Source of the DNA: Desulfovibrio sp. TomC
GTDB lineage: Bacteria; Desulfobacterota; Desulfovibrionia; Desulfovibrionales; Desulfovibrionaceae
Direction of reading: 5' to 3'
DNA: 64,000 nt
NCBI RefSeq assembly: GCF_000801335.2
Contig: NZ_JSEH01000008.1
Coordinates: 166,288 to 230,287, forward strand
Positions within the stretch are counted from its first letter, which is position 1; each line of letters begins with the position of its first letter. The notes beneath the pieces are model-generated. The model saw only the letters and a program-made list of their open reading frames with translations. It did not search any database and had not been told where the DNA came from. Positions 44,733-53,399 of this stretch are shown piece after piece. The translations under genes and the position numbers were made by a program.

Positions 44733-45932
44733 TTAAATCATGAAAGTCTTGTCTTCTTCACGTTTGAGTGGGAGACGCCCAACCTGATGGGCGTAAACCA
44801 GCGCCGTCGTTCTGTAGACCAGGTGCCCGAGTTTGGACCAGGGCAGATAGGCGAACAGCATAAACACCGCAACAAGGTGCAGGTAATAGGTCGGATAGGC
44901 CAGCGAGGCCACACCGGACAGACGGAAGATCTCCGCCCCGAGGCCCGTCAGGGCGACGGCCCAGATGACGCCAAGGAGATACCAGTCGTAGTACGACGAC
45001 GTGGACTTGGCCGGGTCGACATTGATGCGGCGGCGGGTCAGCATGGTCAGGCCGTACAGCAGGGCGATGGCCCCGATGTTGGCCAGCAGCTTGACCGGGC
45101 TCCACAGCGGCATGGGCGTGTGCCCAAGCGGGGCTATGAAGTGCACGATCTTGCCGCCCCAGTGAGAGACAGCCACAATGGATGTGACGATGGCCAGGGC
45201 TACGAAGCCGTAGAAGAGCGACAGGTGGCCCTTGTACCGCTCAGTGTTATTGTTACCGCAATCGTTCCACTTCACGTGGGTGGCGACTTCGTCAAAGAGC
45301 ACGGCCTTGAGGGATTCCAGCAAGGTCGGCTTTTTGGTCTTCGCCCCGATTTGCAGAGTGGTGGGGATGGACTTGTCAAAGCTCTTCCACAACTTCGTCA
45401 CGCCCTTGAAGAAGGAATACGCAACGAACAGGGCCACCAGACCAAAGATGGGATCGATGGTGAAGTCGCCGGGGAACAGCTTGCCATAGACGATCTCACC
45501 CTGAGGCAGGCCAAAGCCGGCGGACATCAACCAGATAAGCAGGTAGATGACGGCCGGGATGGCGATCAGCTTGGGCAGATGCTTGGGCGAGGCCATCCAT
45601 TTGCCGATCACGGTCGGTTCGACCAGATCCCGGTAGGTGATGTTGCGAATGGCCGAGATCAGGTCGCCGGGCCGTGCGCCGCGGGGGCACAGGTCGGAAC
45701 ACGTCTGGCAGTTGTGGCACAACCAGATGTCGATGTCGCCTTCGAAGCGGTCCTTAAGCCCCCACTGCGCCCAGACCATTTCCTTGCGGGGAAAGGGCGT
45801 CTCGGGGGGGGCCAAGGGACAGGCGACACTGCAGGTGGCGCACTGGTAGCACTTCTTGACTGCCTCGCCACCGGCCGCCTGCACGTCCTTGACGAACTGC
45901 AGATCGGGTTTGATACGCTGCTCGTATGCCAT
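44733..45932 (-). CDS. qmoC: QmoC, membrane subunit of quinone-interacting oxidoreductase
   Basis: 399 aa. The N-terminal HdrC-like part has two CxxCxxCxxxCP clusters (CYQCATCSVACP and CHNCQTCSDLCP). The C-terminal part has about six membrane helices with histidines that may bind heme b (ATHVKWNDCGNN, VAVSHWGGKIVHFIAPLGH), as in HdrE/NarI-like cytochromes. It links menaquinol to QmoAB and on to APS reductase at the cytoplasmic membrane. Twelve-base gap to qmoD and 13 bases after qmoB. Confidence 0.95.
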   Translation of the reverse strand: MAYEQRIKPDLQFVKDVQAAGGEAVKKCYQCATCSVACPLAPPETPFPRKEMVWAQWGLKDRFEGDIDIWLCHNCQTCSDLCPRGARPGDLISAIRNITYRDLVEPTVIGKWMASPKHLPKLIAIPAVIYLLIWLMSAGFGLPQGEIVYGKLFPGDFTIDPIFGLVALFVAYSFFKGVTKLWKSFDKSIPTTLQIGAKTKKPTLLESLKAVLFDEVATHVKWNDCGNNNTERYKGHLSLFYGFVALAIVTSIVAVSHWGGKIVHFIAPLGHTPMPLWSPVKLLANIGAIALLYGLTMLTRRRINVDPAKSTSSYYDWYLLGVIWAVALTGLGAEIFRLSGVASLAYPTYYLHLVAVFMLFAYLPWSKLGHLVYRTTALVYAHQVGRLPLKREEDKTFMI

Positions 45933-45945
45933 GGAGCCTTCCCTC

Positions 45946-48237
45946 CTAATAGCCTTTGAACGGGTTCGGCCCGATCTTGAGGACCATGTCCATGAACTGG
46001 TCGATCATGTCGGGAATCTTGTCGTATTCGTCAATGGCCACCTGATACTGCTCGACCCGCTCGGGCTCGACGCCAAGACGCTTGAGGGACTCGGCGATGT
46101 TTTCCTTGCGGCGGTTGCAGATTTCAGAGCCTTTGACAAAGTGACACTGGTAGTCGTCGCCGTATTTGCAACCGAGCATCATGACGCCGTCAACACCCTT
46201 ACTCATGGCGTCGGCAACCCAGATGGCGTTGACCGAACCCAGGCAGCGAACCGGGATGATGCGAACGTAGGGGCTCCATTTCCGACCGCGAAGGGCGGCC
46301 ATATCCAGGGCCGGATAGGCGTCGTTTTCGCAGGCCAGGATGAGTACGCGGGGGCCGCCCTCTTCAATTTTCGGCGGAATCTCGCACTCGCGGATCATGG
46401 AACCGATCATGTCGACGTTATAGTTGTCAAAGGAGATGACCCGCTCCGGACACGCGCCCATGCAGGTGCCGCAACGGCGGCAGCGCGTGGGATTGGGCTT
46501 GGGCGTTCCCTTTTCATCGTCGTCCAGGGCGCCGAACGGACATTCCTCGGTGCAGCGTTTGCACTGGGTGCAGCGCACGAAGTTGAACACCGGGTAGGAC
46601 AGGTCGCCCGAACGGGGATGCACGGCCACGCCCCGGCTGGCTGACTCGATGCACTGGATGGCCTTGAGGGCAGCGCCGGCCGCATCGTCCCTGGCCTGGG
46701 CCATGGTCATGGGCTGGCGGACGCACCCGGCGGCGTAGATGCCGGTGCGCCGGGTCTCGTAGGGGAAGCAGATATAGTTGGAATCGGCAAACCCGTCGAA
46801 CAGCTGGAGATCCGGGAAGGCCGGACCCTGGCGGTAGAGCAGGTTGATGGTCGGATCCAGGGCGGTGGCCGGAACCAGGCCGGTGGGCACGACCACCAGA
46901 TCGGCCGCCAGGGTGATGTCGCCGCCAATGAGGGTGTCCTTGGCAGCAATAATCAGGCTGATGCCTTCCTCGGTCACACCGGTGACGGTGCCCTTGGTCA
47001 GCATGATGCCGGGGTTGTCCTGGGCGGCGCGGTAGTAGCGCTCATTGATGCCGGGGACCATCATGTTGTCGTAGATGATCATGGCCACGGCGTCGTCGAG
47101 CTTTTCGCGCACGTAGTTGGCCTGCTTAAGGGCCACGAGGCTGGTCAGCTCCGAGGAGTAGGCCAGGTGCTTGGGGGTCTTGATCTGGGTAAAGACCGGC
47201 TCGGCTGCCGCATCTTCTTTCTTGTCGGCCGGCTTGGCCGGCTCGGCCGGGGCTTCTTCAACCGGAGCGACCGGCTTGGCTTCCATGGCCTTGGTCACGT
47301 CAACGATGAAGGCGACTGTGGCCGGGGTTTTGCCGTCGCTCGGGCGCTTGATAGCGCCGGCCTTGACCATGGCTTCGAACTCGGCCGAGGTCACGACGTT
47401 TTTGAGCGTGCCGTAGCCGTAGGGGGCCAGGGCATCGCCGTCCATGGGAGTCCAGCCGGCGGCCAGGACCACGGAACCGATGGGCAGGGTCTCTTCCTTG
47501 CCGCCCGAAGCCAGGGTGGCTTCGTACAGGCCCGGAGCGCCGGCCAGGAGCTTGAGCGTCGTGGACAGGCGGACCTTGATCTTCCCATTGCCGTTAATGA
47601 GTCCGATCAACCGGTCAAGACCGGTGTCGGTGGCTTCCAGGTAGGGGTAGCGCAGCGGAAAGGTCTTGTACAAGCCGGCGGCCTTGCCGCCAAGCGTTGC
47701 TTCCTTTTCAACCAGGATGACCTCATAGCCGGCTCCGGCCGCCGACAGGGCGGCATTGATGCCGGTCCAGCCGCCGCCAAGCACCAGGATGGTCTTGTTG
47801 GTCTCGGGCACTTCGGGATTGGGCATGCCCATCTTCTGGAGCTTGACCACGCCCATGCGCAGGTAGTCATGCACCATGGAGTTGAGCTCGTCCGGCACGG
47901 GCTGTCCCGGAACCGGAGCCGATCCGTCGGGATTCTTGTAGCCCAGGGTCACGAACTCGCGCAGGTTGACGCGATCCACGATGATCTTGTCGCCGAAGTC
48001 GAAGACTTCCCAGTCAACGCGGGGCGAGGTGCCGGCCAGCATGACGGCGTCCAAGGCTCCGGAATCGACGTCGGCCTTGATCATGGCCACGCCTTCCGGG
48101 CTGGAGAGTCGTTTGTGCGATTTGACGATGGGGCAGGCCCCAGCGCATTTTGCCTTGACGTACGCAACCAACTCCTCAGCGGACAGAAGCGGGGCGACGC
48201 TGGATTCGTCGATATACACACCGATTTTTTCGGCCAT
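45946..48237 (-). CDS. qmoB: QmoB, HdrA-like flavoprotein with MvhD domain
   Basis: 763 aa. HdrA-like FAD domain (ILVLGGGWTGINAALSAAGA) with a prolonged insertion containing an Ala/Pro/Lys-rich linker (about 315-345), then two ferredoxin clusters CTQCKRCTEECPFGAL and CRRCGTCMGACPERVI and a C-terminal MvhD-like domain (VDGVMMLGCKYGDDYQCHFV). Electron transfer between QmoA/QmoC and APS reductase. Five bases after qmoA. Confidence 0.95.
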   Translation of the reverse strand: MAEKIGVYIDESSVAPLLSAEELVAYVKAKCAGACPIVKSHKRLSSPEGVAMIKADVDSGALDAVMLAGTSPRVDWEVFDFGDKIIVDRVNLREFVTLGYKNPDGSAPVPGQPVPDELNSMVHDYLRMGVVKLQKMGMPNPEVPETNKTILVLGGGWTGINAALSAAGAGYEVILVEKEATLGGKAAGLYKTFPLRYPYLEATDTGLDRLIGLINGNGKIKVRLSTTLKLLAGAPGLYEATLASGGKEETLPIGSVVLAAGWTPMDGDALAPYGYGTLKNVVTSAEFEAMVKAGAIKRPSDGKTPATVAFIVDVTKAMEAKPVAPVEEAPAEPAKPADKKEDAAAEPVFTQIKTPKHLAYSSELTSLVALKQANYVREKLDDAVAMIIYDNMMVPGINERYYRAAQDNPGIMLTKGTVTGVTEEGISLIIAAKDTLIGGDITLAADLVVVPTGLVPATALDPTINLLYRQGPAFPDLQLFDGFADSNYICFPYETRRTGIYAAGCVRQPMTMAQARDDAAGAALKAIQCIESASRGVAVHPRSGDLSYPVFNFVRCTQCKRCTEECPFGALDDDEKGTPKPNPTRCRRCGTCMGACPERVISFDNYNVDMIGSMIRECEIPPKIEEGGPRVLILACENDAYPALDMAALRGRKWSPYVRIIPVRCLGSVNAIWVADAMSKGVDGVMMLGCKYGDDYQCHFVKGSEICNRRKENIAESLKRLGVEPERVEQYQVAIDEYDKIPDMIDQFMDMVLKIGPNPFKGY

Positions 48238-48242
48238 CGCCG

Positions 48243-49484
48243 CTACCTCCCTCTCACCGAAGCGATTGCTTTCATGGCCGCGCCGGTGGCCGACTGGGCC
48301 GACTTCATCACGTCAAGGGGCGTGGCGGCGCAACCGGCGGCAAAAATGCCCTTTTCCTCGCCGCCCACAATGAAGCCCATCTCATCGACAGGCACGTCCA
48401 CAGGCAGGCGTTCGCCGGCAATGCTCGGCTGCATGCCCGTGGCCAGGACGACCAGATCAAAACGGTTGTCGGATTTGATGCCGGTGACGGCGTCTTCCAC
48501 GGTCAGGATGACGTCGCCGGTGCCGGCGTCTTCGGCCACGGCAGCGACCTTGCCCTTGACCGTGTTGATGCGGTCGTCGTCAAGGATGCGCTTGGCGAAG
48601 TTGTCGTAACGGCCCGGAGTGCGCAGGTCGATGTAGTAGATGGTCACCCGGGCATTGGGAAAGGCTTCCCGGACGTAGGCCGCCTGCTTAAGCGAAGCCA
48701 TGCAGCAGATATAGGAGCAGTAGTTCAGATGGTTTTCGTCGCGCGACCCGGCGCACTGGACAAAGGCCACGCTGCGCGGGGCCTTGCCGTCGGAGGGACG
48801 CACGATCTGGCCATTGGTGGGGCCGGTAGGCGAGGCCAGACGCTCAAGCTGCATGTTGGAAACGCAGTTGGCAATCTCCCCGGCGCCGAGGTTGGTCAGC
48901 CGGGTCACGTCGTAGGGCTTCCAGCCGGTGGCGTAGACAATGCTGCCGACCTTGAGAACGATCTCTTTGGGAGCATCGTCAAGGTTGATCACGTCAGAAC
49001 CGGATAAAAGCTCCAGGTCTTCCTTGGTGCAACGTTCCTTGTCCAGGACGTAGCGATTGGGGAAGGCAAAGGGGACGTCCATGTACAGGGCCTTGCGGGT
49101 GCCAAGTCCCAGCTCGAAGTCGCTTGGGGCGTCCTTGGAAAGCTTTTTGCAAGTCTCGGTGAGATCAACGCTGCCAGGTTCGACGTACCGGGGCTTGATT
49201 TTCACCGTGACTTCGTAGTCGCCGGCCGTGCCGGTGACCTTGGTCACTTCGGCCAGGGTGAAGAATTTGACTTTTTTATTGTTCTTGATGCGCTGGAACT
49301 GAATTTCCAGACCGCAGGACGGGGGGCACAGCTTTGGGAAATATTTATTGAGCTGCATCACCCGGCCGCCGAGAAAAGGATTTTTCTCGACGATGTAGAC
49401 TTCGTGGCCGACCTCCGCGGCTTCCAGCGCGGCGGTGATGCCGCTGAAGCCGCCGCCGACGACCAGTATCGCGTTGCTCGACAT
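48243..49484 (-). CDS. qmoA: QmoA, HdrA-like flavoprotein
   Basis: 413 aa from the ATG at 49484 with GGGAGG upstream; longer in-frame starts are not homologous. FAD-binding N-terminus (AILVVGGGFSGITAALEAAE), the PKLCPPSCGLEIQ cysteine segment and a C-terminal GIFAAGCAATPLDVMKSAQS as in HdrA-type flavoproteins. It is separated from aprA by 156 bases that contain an intrinsic terminator, so it may be expressed at a lower level than aprBA. Confidence 0.95.
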   Translation of the reverse strand: MSSNAILVVGGGFSGITAALEAAEVGHEVYIVEKNPFLGGRVMQLNKYFPKLCPPSCGLEIQFQRIKNNKKVKFFTLAEVTKVTGTAGDYEVTVKIKPRYVEPGSVDLTETCKKLSKDAPSDFELGLGTRKALYMDVPFAFPNRYVLDKERCTKEDLELLSGSDVINLDDAPKEIVLKVGSIVYATGWKPYDVTRLTNLGAGEIANCVSNMQLERLASPTGPTNGQIVRPSDGKAPRSVAFVQCAGSRDENHLNYCSYICCMASLKQAAYVREAFPNARVTIYYIDLRTPGRYDNFAKRILDDDRINTVKGKVAAVAEDAGTGDVILTVEDAVTGIKSDNRFDLVVLATGMQPSIAGERLPVDVPVDEMGFIVGGEEKGIFAAGCAATPLDVMKSAQSATGAAMKAIASVRGR

Positions 49485-49596
49485 CGCAACCTCCCGGCAA
49501 TGGTTAAGGCCAGCAAGAAAACGGCCTGATCCGCGAGGATAGACCGCCCCCGCCGTAGGCGTACAAGCACGGTCCATCCGCCCGGGTAAGACCGTT

Positions 49597-49630
49597 AAAA
49601 AGCGGCCGCAGGCAGATGCCCGCGGCCGCT
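49597..49630 (-). terminator. Intrinsic terminator between aprA and qmoA
   Basis: AGCGGCCGC (49601-49609) and GCGGCCGCT (49622-49630) with an inner GGCA/TGCC pair; on the minus strand the stem is followed by TTTTAAC. It lies 11 bases after the aprA stop codon. It probably gives partial termination, making aprBA transcripts more abundant than qmo transcripts. Confidence 0.8.
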
Positions 49631-49640
49631 CTGGTCATTC

Positions 49641-51641
49641 CTACTGAGCGTCGGGAATGATCTGGTAGTAGGTCTTCTTGAAGACCTTGGTCTCTTTGGT
49701 GGCCGGATCGTACTTGGAGTTGCAGAAGCACTTCCACTTGGTGTCGTCCAGGCCCAGGAAGTCGCCGCGGTAGTAGAAGCCCGGGTAACGGGTCTCTTCG
49801 CGGAACATGATGTGGGTCATGTGCAGACGGACGGTCCACAGGCGGTGGTACTGCTCCCAGCAACGCATAAGCTCGTGCAGGTCACGGGCGGCCAGCTTCT
49901 TGCTGTCCTCTTCCAGGTACTGCAGCAGCTGGAAGCCGGTGTCGAGCAGGGTCTTGGAGGTCGTGTACAGGGTGGCGCAGCCTCCGCCGTACTCGTCCGT
50001 GCACTTCACCAGACGCATCATGAAGTTGTGCGGGCTGATGAAAGCCGGGTTGACGATCGGGTCGGTGGAGAGAGCGACGTTGTCCTTGAAGGTGTGCCAG
50101 GGCTGGTAGATCTCTTTGGCCAGCTCGGCGCCAGTGACGGACAAAGTGGGCTTGAAGTCCTTGTGGTCGACAACCCAGCGGACCATCTGCTTGCCGCAGA
50201 TACGGCCTTCAGCGTGGGAGCCGGAGGAGAACTTGTGGCCGGAAGCGCCGACGCCGTCAGCGCAGGTCCACAGGCCGTTGACCGTGGTCATACGGTTGTA
50301 GATCTTGCCGTTGTCGGCCTTGATCTTGTACTCTTCGGGAACCCAGGCTTCGTCCGGGCCGGAGACCCAGATGCCGCAGCAACCGGAGTGCGAACCAAGC
50401 AGGTACGGCTCGGTCGGCATGATCTCGGAGCCCTTCTTCTCGGGCTCGGTGTCGGTGCAGGCCCACAGGTTGGCCTGGCCGACGCACATGTCGAGGAAGT
50501 CTTCCCAAGCTTCGGACTCAAGGTGCTTCTGCTGCTCGGCATTCAAGTTGGCGAAGGTGGCCTGGAGGGCGCCGGCGGTGTCCATGTAGATGGGGCCGCG
50601 GCCTTCGCGCATTTCACGAAGCATCATGTGGTTACGCAGGCAGGTCGGGATGATGTGACCCTTGGCGTAGCCGCGATCCTCGTAGGGCTTGAGCATGGCG
50701 CGGTTGGTGACGCAGTAGTCTTCACCCTTGGCGTTGGTGGCTTTGGCCTTGAAGAGCAGGAACCACGCGCCGACCGGGCCGTAACCGTCTTTGAAACGGG
50801 CCGGGACGAAGCGGTTTTCCATCATGGTCATCTCAGCGCCGACCTGAGCGCACATGGTGTAGGTGGAGCCGGAGTTCCACACGGGGTACCAGGCGCGGCC
50901 CATGCCTTCACCAGTGGAGCGGGGACGGTACACGTTGACCGCGCCGCCGCAAGCCACCAGGATGGCGTTGGACTTGAAGACATAGACTTTGTTTTCGCGG
51001 GTCGAGAAGCCAACAGCGCCGGCGATGCGGTTGGGCTGTTTGGCATCCAGGAGCAGCTTCACGATGAAGACGCGCTCCAGGTAGCGATCCTGGCCCAGGG
51101 CGTTCTTGGCAGCCTCGGCCACGATACACTTGTAGGACTCACCGTTGATCATGATCTGCCAACGGCCGGAGCGGACGGGCTTGGCGCCGGTGCGCAGGGA
51201 CACGCCGGCAGCCTTGGACTGGGCGCCGTCAAGGTTGTGACCGTCGTCACCCTTCGTCCAGCAGGGCAGGCCCCACTCTTCGAAGAGGTGAACGGAGTCA
51301 TCGACGTGACGGCCAAGGTCGAAGATCAGATCTTCGCGGACCAGACCCATAAGGTCGGTGCGGACCATGCGGACGTAGTCGTCGGCATTGTTGTCGCCAA
51401 GGTAGGTGTTGATGGCAGACAGGCCCTGGGCAACGGCGCCGGAGCGCTCGAGGGAGGCCTTGTCCAACAGCATGATGCTGATGTCGCCACCAACTTTGTC
51501 GGCCCAACGGACGGCTTCGAAAGCCGCGCCGCAGCAGCCCATGCCGCCGCCGACAAGAAGGATGTCGACGTCTTTTTCAATCAGTTCCGGCTCGGCAAGG
51601 GCAACGCCTTTGGGCTCGTCCTTAACAGGAATAGTCGGCAT
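49641..51641 (-). CDS. aprA: Adenylylsulfate (APS) reductase alpha subunit
   Basis: 666 aa FAD subunit that reduces APS to sulfite and AMP in the cytoplasm. FAD motif ILLVGGGMGCCGAAFEAVRW, family sequences AINTYLGDNNADDYVRMVRT, GGAVNVYRPRSTGEGMGRAW and TTVNGLWTCADGVGASGHKF. Length agrees with the Desulfovibrio enzyme (about 660 aa). Codon choice is strongly biased, as expected for one of the most abundant proteins. Partner aprB is 48 bases upstream. The ATP sulfurylase gene (sat) is not adjacent. Confidence 0.97.
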   Translation of the reverse strand: MPTIPVKDEPKGVALAEPELIEKDVDILLVGGGMGCCGAAFEAVRWADKVGGDISIMLLDKASLERSGAVAQGLSAINTYLGDNNADDYVRMVRTDLMGLVREDLIFDLGRHVDDSVHLFEEWGLPCWTKGDDGHNLDGAQSKAAGVSLRTGAKPVRSGRWQIMINGESYKCIVAEAAKNALGQDRYLERVFIVKLLLDAKQPNRIAGAVGFSTRENKVYVFKSNAILVACGGAVNVYRPRSTGEGMGRAWYPVWNSGSTYTMCAQVGAEMTMMENRFVPARFKDGYGPVGAWFLLFKAKATNAKGEDYCVTNRAMLKPYEDRGYAKGHIIPTCLRNHMMLREMREGRGPIYMDTAGALQATFANLNAEQQKHLESEAWEDFLDMCVGQANLWACTDTEPEKKGSEIMPTEPYLLGSHSGCCGIWVSGPDEAWVPEEYKIKADNGKIYNRMTTVNGLWTCADGVGASGHKFSSGSHAEGRICGKQMVRWVVDHKDFKPTLSVTGAELAKEIYQPWHTFKDNVALSTDPIVNPAFISPHNFMMRLVKCTDEYGGGCATLYTTSKTLLDTGFQLLQYLEEDSKKLAARDLHELMRCWEQYHRLWTVRLHMTHIMFREETRYPGFYYRGDFLGLDDTKWKCFCNSKYDPATKETKVFKKTYYQIIPDAQ

Positions 51642-51689
51642 AATATTGTTCCTCCGTGAGGTGGATGGCTAAGCGGTTGGCAACAAAAA

Positions 51690-52181
51690 CTATTTGCAGA
51701 AGCCGTCGAGCCAGCACTGAACAGTGTCCGCGCCGGTGACGTCGAACTTCTTGCCCAGGGCTTCCTTCGGGGTGGCCAGCGAGGTCTCGGTGAAGAGCAA
51801 TTCGCTGTCCAGATCGCCCGGCTCAGGCTTGCCTTCGAAGGGCTTGATCGAACCTTCGGGGGTGGTGCGGATGGGGAACTTGAAGCGCTTGATGTTGCCG
51901 TTGCGGAACTTCACGGTCCACATGATGGAATCGGCCGAACGCATGGGGATCGAGGTGCCGCCCATGGGTGCGAAGTCAGCGTAGGGACGGGCCGAAATGG
52001 CGCCCTGGGGGCAGATCTTCACGCAGGAATAACATTCCCAACAAGCCGAAGGCTCCTGATTGAAGGCCTTCATCTCCTGAGGATCCAGAATCATCAGGTC
52101 ATTGGGGCAAATGTACATGCACGCGGTCTTCTCACCGCCTTTGCATCCGTCACACTTGCTCGGATCCACAAAGGTAGGCAT
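51690..52181 (-). CDS. aprB: Adenylylsulfate (APS) reductase beta subunit
   Basis: 163 aa. Two [4Fe-4S] sites: CDGCKGGEKTACMYICP (with the typical long spacing of AprB) and CWECYSCVKICPQGAI. The C-terminal tail, ending CWLDGFCK, is the segment that wraps around AprA in known structures. It transfers electrons to the AprA FAD. GGAGG ribosome site; first gene of the operon, with promoter and Rex-like operator about 270 bases upstream. Confidence 0.97.
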   Translation of the reverse strand: MPTFVDPSKCDGCKGGEKTACMYICPNDLMILDPQEMKAFNQEPSACWECYSCVKICPQGAISARPYADFAPMGGTSIPMRSADSIMWTVKFRNGNIKRFKFPIRTTPEGSIKPFEGKPEPGDLDSELLFTETSLATPKEALGKKFDVTGADTVQCWLDGFCK

Positions 52182-52443
52182 AAGTAGTCCTCCAAACGTT
52201 TAGTTGTTGTACACCCAGCGCCCAATCCATTAAAGAGCTGAACGCCTTGGTGCGACAGGACATCCGCGCGCCGTTGCAGGTACAGTGCTTTCGCACCCTG
52301 CTCCGGCCTGTCCACGCGCACCGGCGTCGCTTGGTGCCGATATTGTGAGTGCGTCCCGGAAGATGGGGGCGCTTTGCCCTGCCCGCCTTGGCAGCGGACA
52401 AGTCATCAATATTCTTGCTGTTCCTAAATGACCGGCGGATAGC

Positions 52444-52461
52444 TTGTGAGCAAATTAACAA
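52444..52461. promoter_or_regulatory. Candidate Rex operator over the aprBA promoter
   Basis: TTGTGAGCAAATTAACAA is a near-perfect dyad TTGTgA-N6-TaACAA, matching the Rex (NADH-sensing repressor) consensus reported for Desulfovibrio sulfate-reduction genes. It overlaps the predicted -10 element (52452-52457), the ideal position for repression. Confidence 0.7.
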
Positions 52462-52480
52462 GCGCCGCAAGCCCCGTCAA
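52452..52480 (-). promoter_or_regulatory. Predicted sigma-70 promoter of aprBA-qmo
   Basis: On the minus strand TTGACG (52480-52475), 17-base spacer, TAATTT (52457-52452). Start expected near 52445, giving a leader of about 265 bases. The AT-rich character of this short stretch stands out in GC-rich surroundings. Confidence 0.55.
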
Positions 52481-52664
52481 GATCAAAGTTCTTTTTTTCA
52501 CGTCCGCCCCGGAACCGGCAAAAGGGCCTCAAAAGCCTGGCAAAAGGCCTCTCATTTCCCACGGTCGGTACTGGGTTCACCGTCCAAGCTAGCAGACCGC
52601 CACCCCCCTCGCAAGACCTTTTCCCGGTTTGCCCCGCTTCCCACCTCTCACCCCGCTTAATCGC

Positions 52665-52680
52665 TGTGATTTTTTTCACC
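52665..52680. promoter_or_regulatory. CRP/FNR-like half-site pair
   Basis: TGTGATTTTTTTCACC resembles TGTGA-N6-TCACA with one mismatch. It is about 190 bases upstream of the predicted aprBA -35 and far upstream of the aromatic leader. In Desulfovibrio, CRP/FNR family regulators such as HcpR bind similar dyads. Weak evidence; the T-run is also consistent with chance. Confidence 0.3.
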
Positions 52681-52965
52681 GAAGCAATCCCGTTGCCGCC
52701 AAGCCGGGGGCTCCGAGGCCCATCCGGACCCTGCCTCGACGCCGCAGCCGCCGACGCCTTTTCCCAGGCCAGCGCCGCCGCCGTCGCCCGGTAGGAGGGA
52801 CCTCGCCTGGACAGGCTGGTTCGCCGCGCACCCGGACGCAACGCCTCCTCCCATTCCTGTGGCCGCCGGTCCTCTTCTGTTGTTTCACCGCGCCCCCGGA
52901 CGCAACTACAGCATGGATTTCGGCGACAGGCCCGAGAACTGCCGCCGCCCCTGAACCGGCCGGGT

Positions 52966-53090
52966 GCAACGGTGGTTCCCGTCAGACACGTTTTTTCTCG
53001 CTCCCGCTCACCGTCGCGGTAACGCCACTCCCCCCTTGCCCCCTTGAGGGGTCCGGGGGGATCACCCCCCCGGCCGTCGGAGGCACAGCC
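52966..53090. repeat. GC-rich intergenic repeat, copy F (composite)
   Basis: GGGTGCAACGGTGGTTCCCGT (opposite orientation to 614-640), then CGCTCCCGCTCACCGTCGCG-GTAACGCCACTCCCCCC (same module as 1516-1560 and reversed at 8789-8820), then the core GGGGTCCGGGGGGATCACCCCCCCGG followed by CCGTCGGAGGC. The remaining part of 52182-52965 outside the named sites shows nothing I can assign. Confidence 0.7.
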
Positions 53091-53105
53091 GGCGCCTGCC
53101 CTGCC

Positions 53106-53245
53106 GGCAATCCGCAGCGGCGGGCCAATCCGGGCTATGGCCTGAAAACCCGCACCTGGGACGAAGTCGCCGCCGCCCTGGCCCATCCGGTCGAAGCGGC
53201 CCGGCAGGTGCGGGCCGGACTCCAGGCCTCCGCCTCGCGCAAAAA
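53106..53245 (+). other. Coding-like fragment, possible gene remnant
   Basis: In one plus-strand frame this stretch reads NPQRRANPGYGLKTRTWDEV then AAALAHPVEAARQVRAGLQA, with strong G/C at third positions and no stop, unlike the neighbouring repeat DNA. It has no plausible start codon and is too short for a domain. It may be the tail of a decayed gene. Not counted as a gene. Confidence 0.3.
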
Positions 53246-53287
53246 ACACTTGACAGGACAGGACAGGGGAAAGTACCCGTATTCCCC

Positions 53288-53377
53288 ATGCAAACCCTCC
53301 GCAATCTGACCTCCGGGTTTTACTTTTGGTTCTGGTTTAGCCACGCCCGTGGTCTGGGGGGGGTGCGGTCGAACTAG
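53288..53377 (+). CDS. Aromatic amino acid attenuation leader peptide
   Basis: A 29-codon reading frame starting [10 protein letters not shown], then seven aromatic codons in a row (Phe-Tyr-Phe-Trp-Phe-Trp-Phe at 53318-53338), then [12 protein letters not shown] and TAG at 53375. Such a run is essentially diagnostic of a transcription-attenuation leader. It lies 110 bases upstream of the first gene of an operon making Phe, Tyr and Trp. A TTGACA is present at 53250-53255 but the -10 is poor, and the AGGGGA at 53265 is rather far (17 bases) from the ATG; the transcription start and ribosome site are therefore unresolved. It would act in cis by ribosome stalling when charged aromatic tRNAs are scarce. 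Confidence 0.88.
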   Translation: MQTLRNLTSGFYFWFWFSHARGLGGVRSN

Positions 53378-53399
53378 TCAACCGCAACGAGCCACTCCA

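Noticed and set aside
49812..51659. Plus-strand open frame (615 codons) opposite aprA
   Set aside because: Antisense shadow of the highly biased aprA coding sequence.
52629..53309. Plus-strand open frame of 226 codons between aprB and the aromatic operon
   Set aside because: Arg/Pro/Ser-rich translation of repeat copy F and unrelated sequence, no plausible start; only a short part (53106-53245) looks coding-like.
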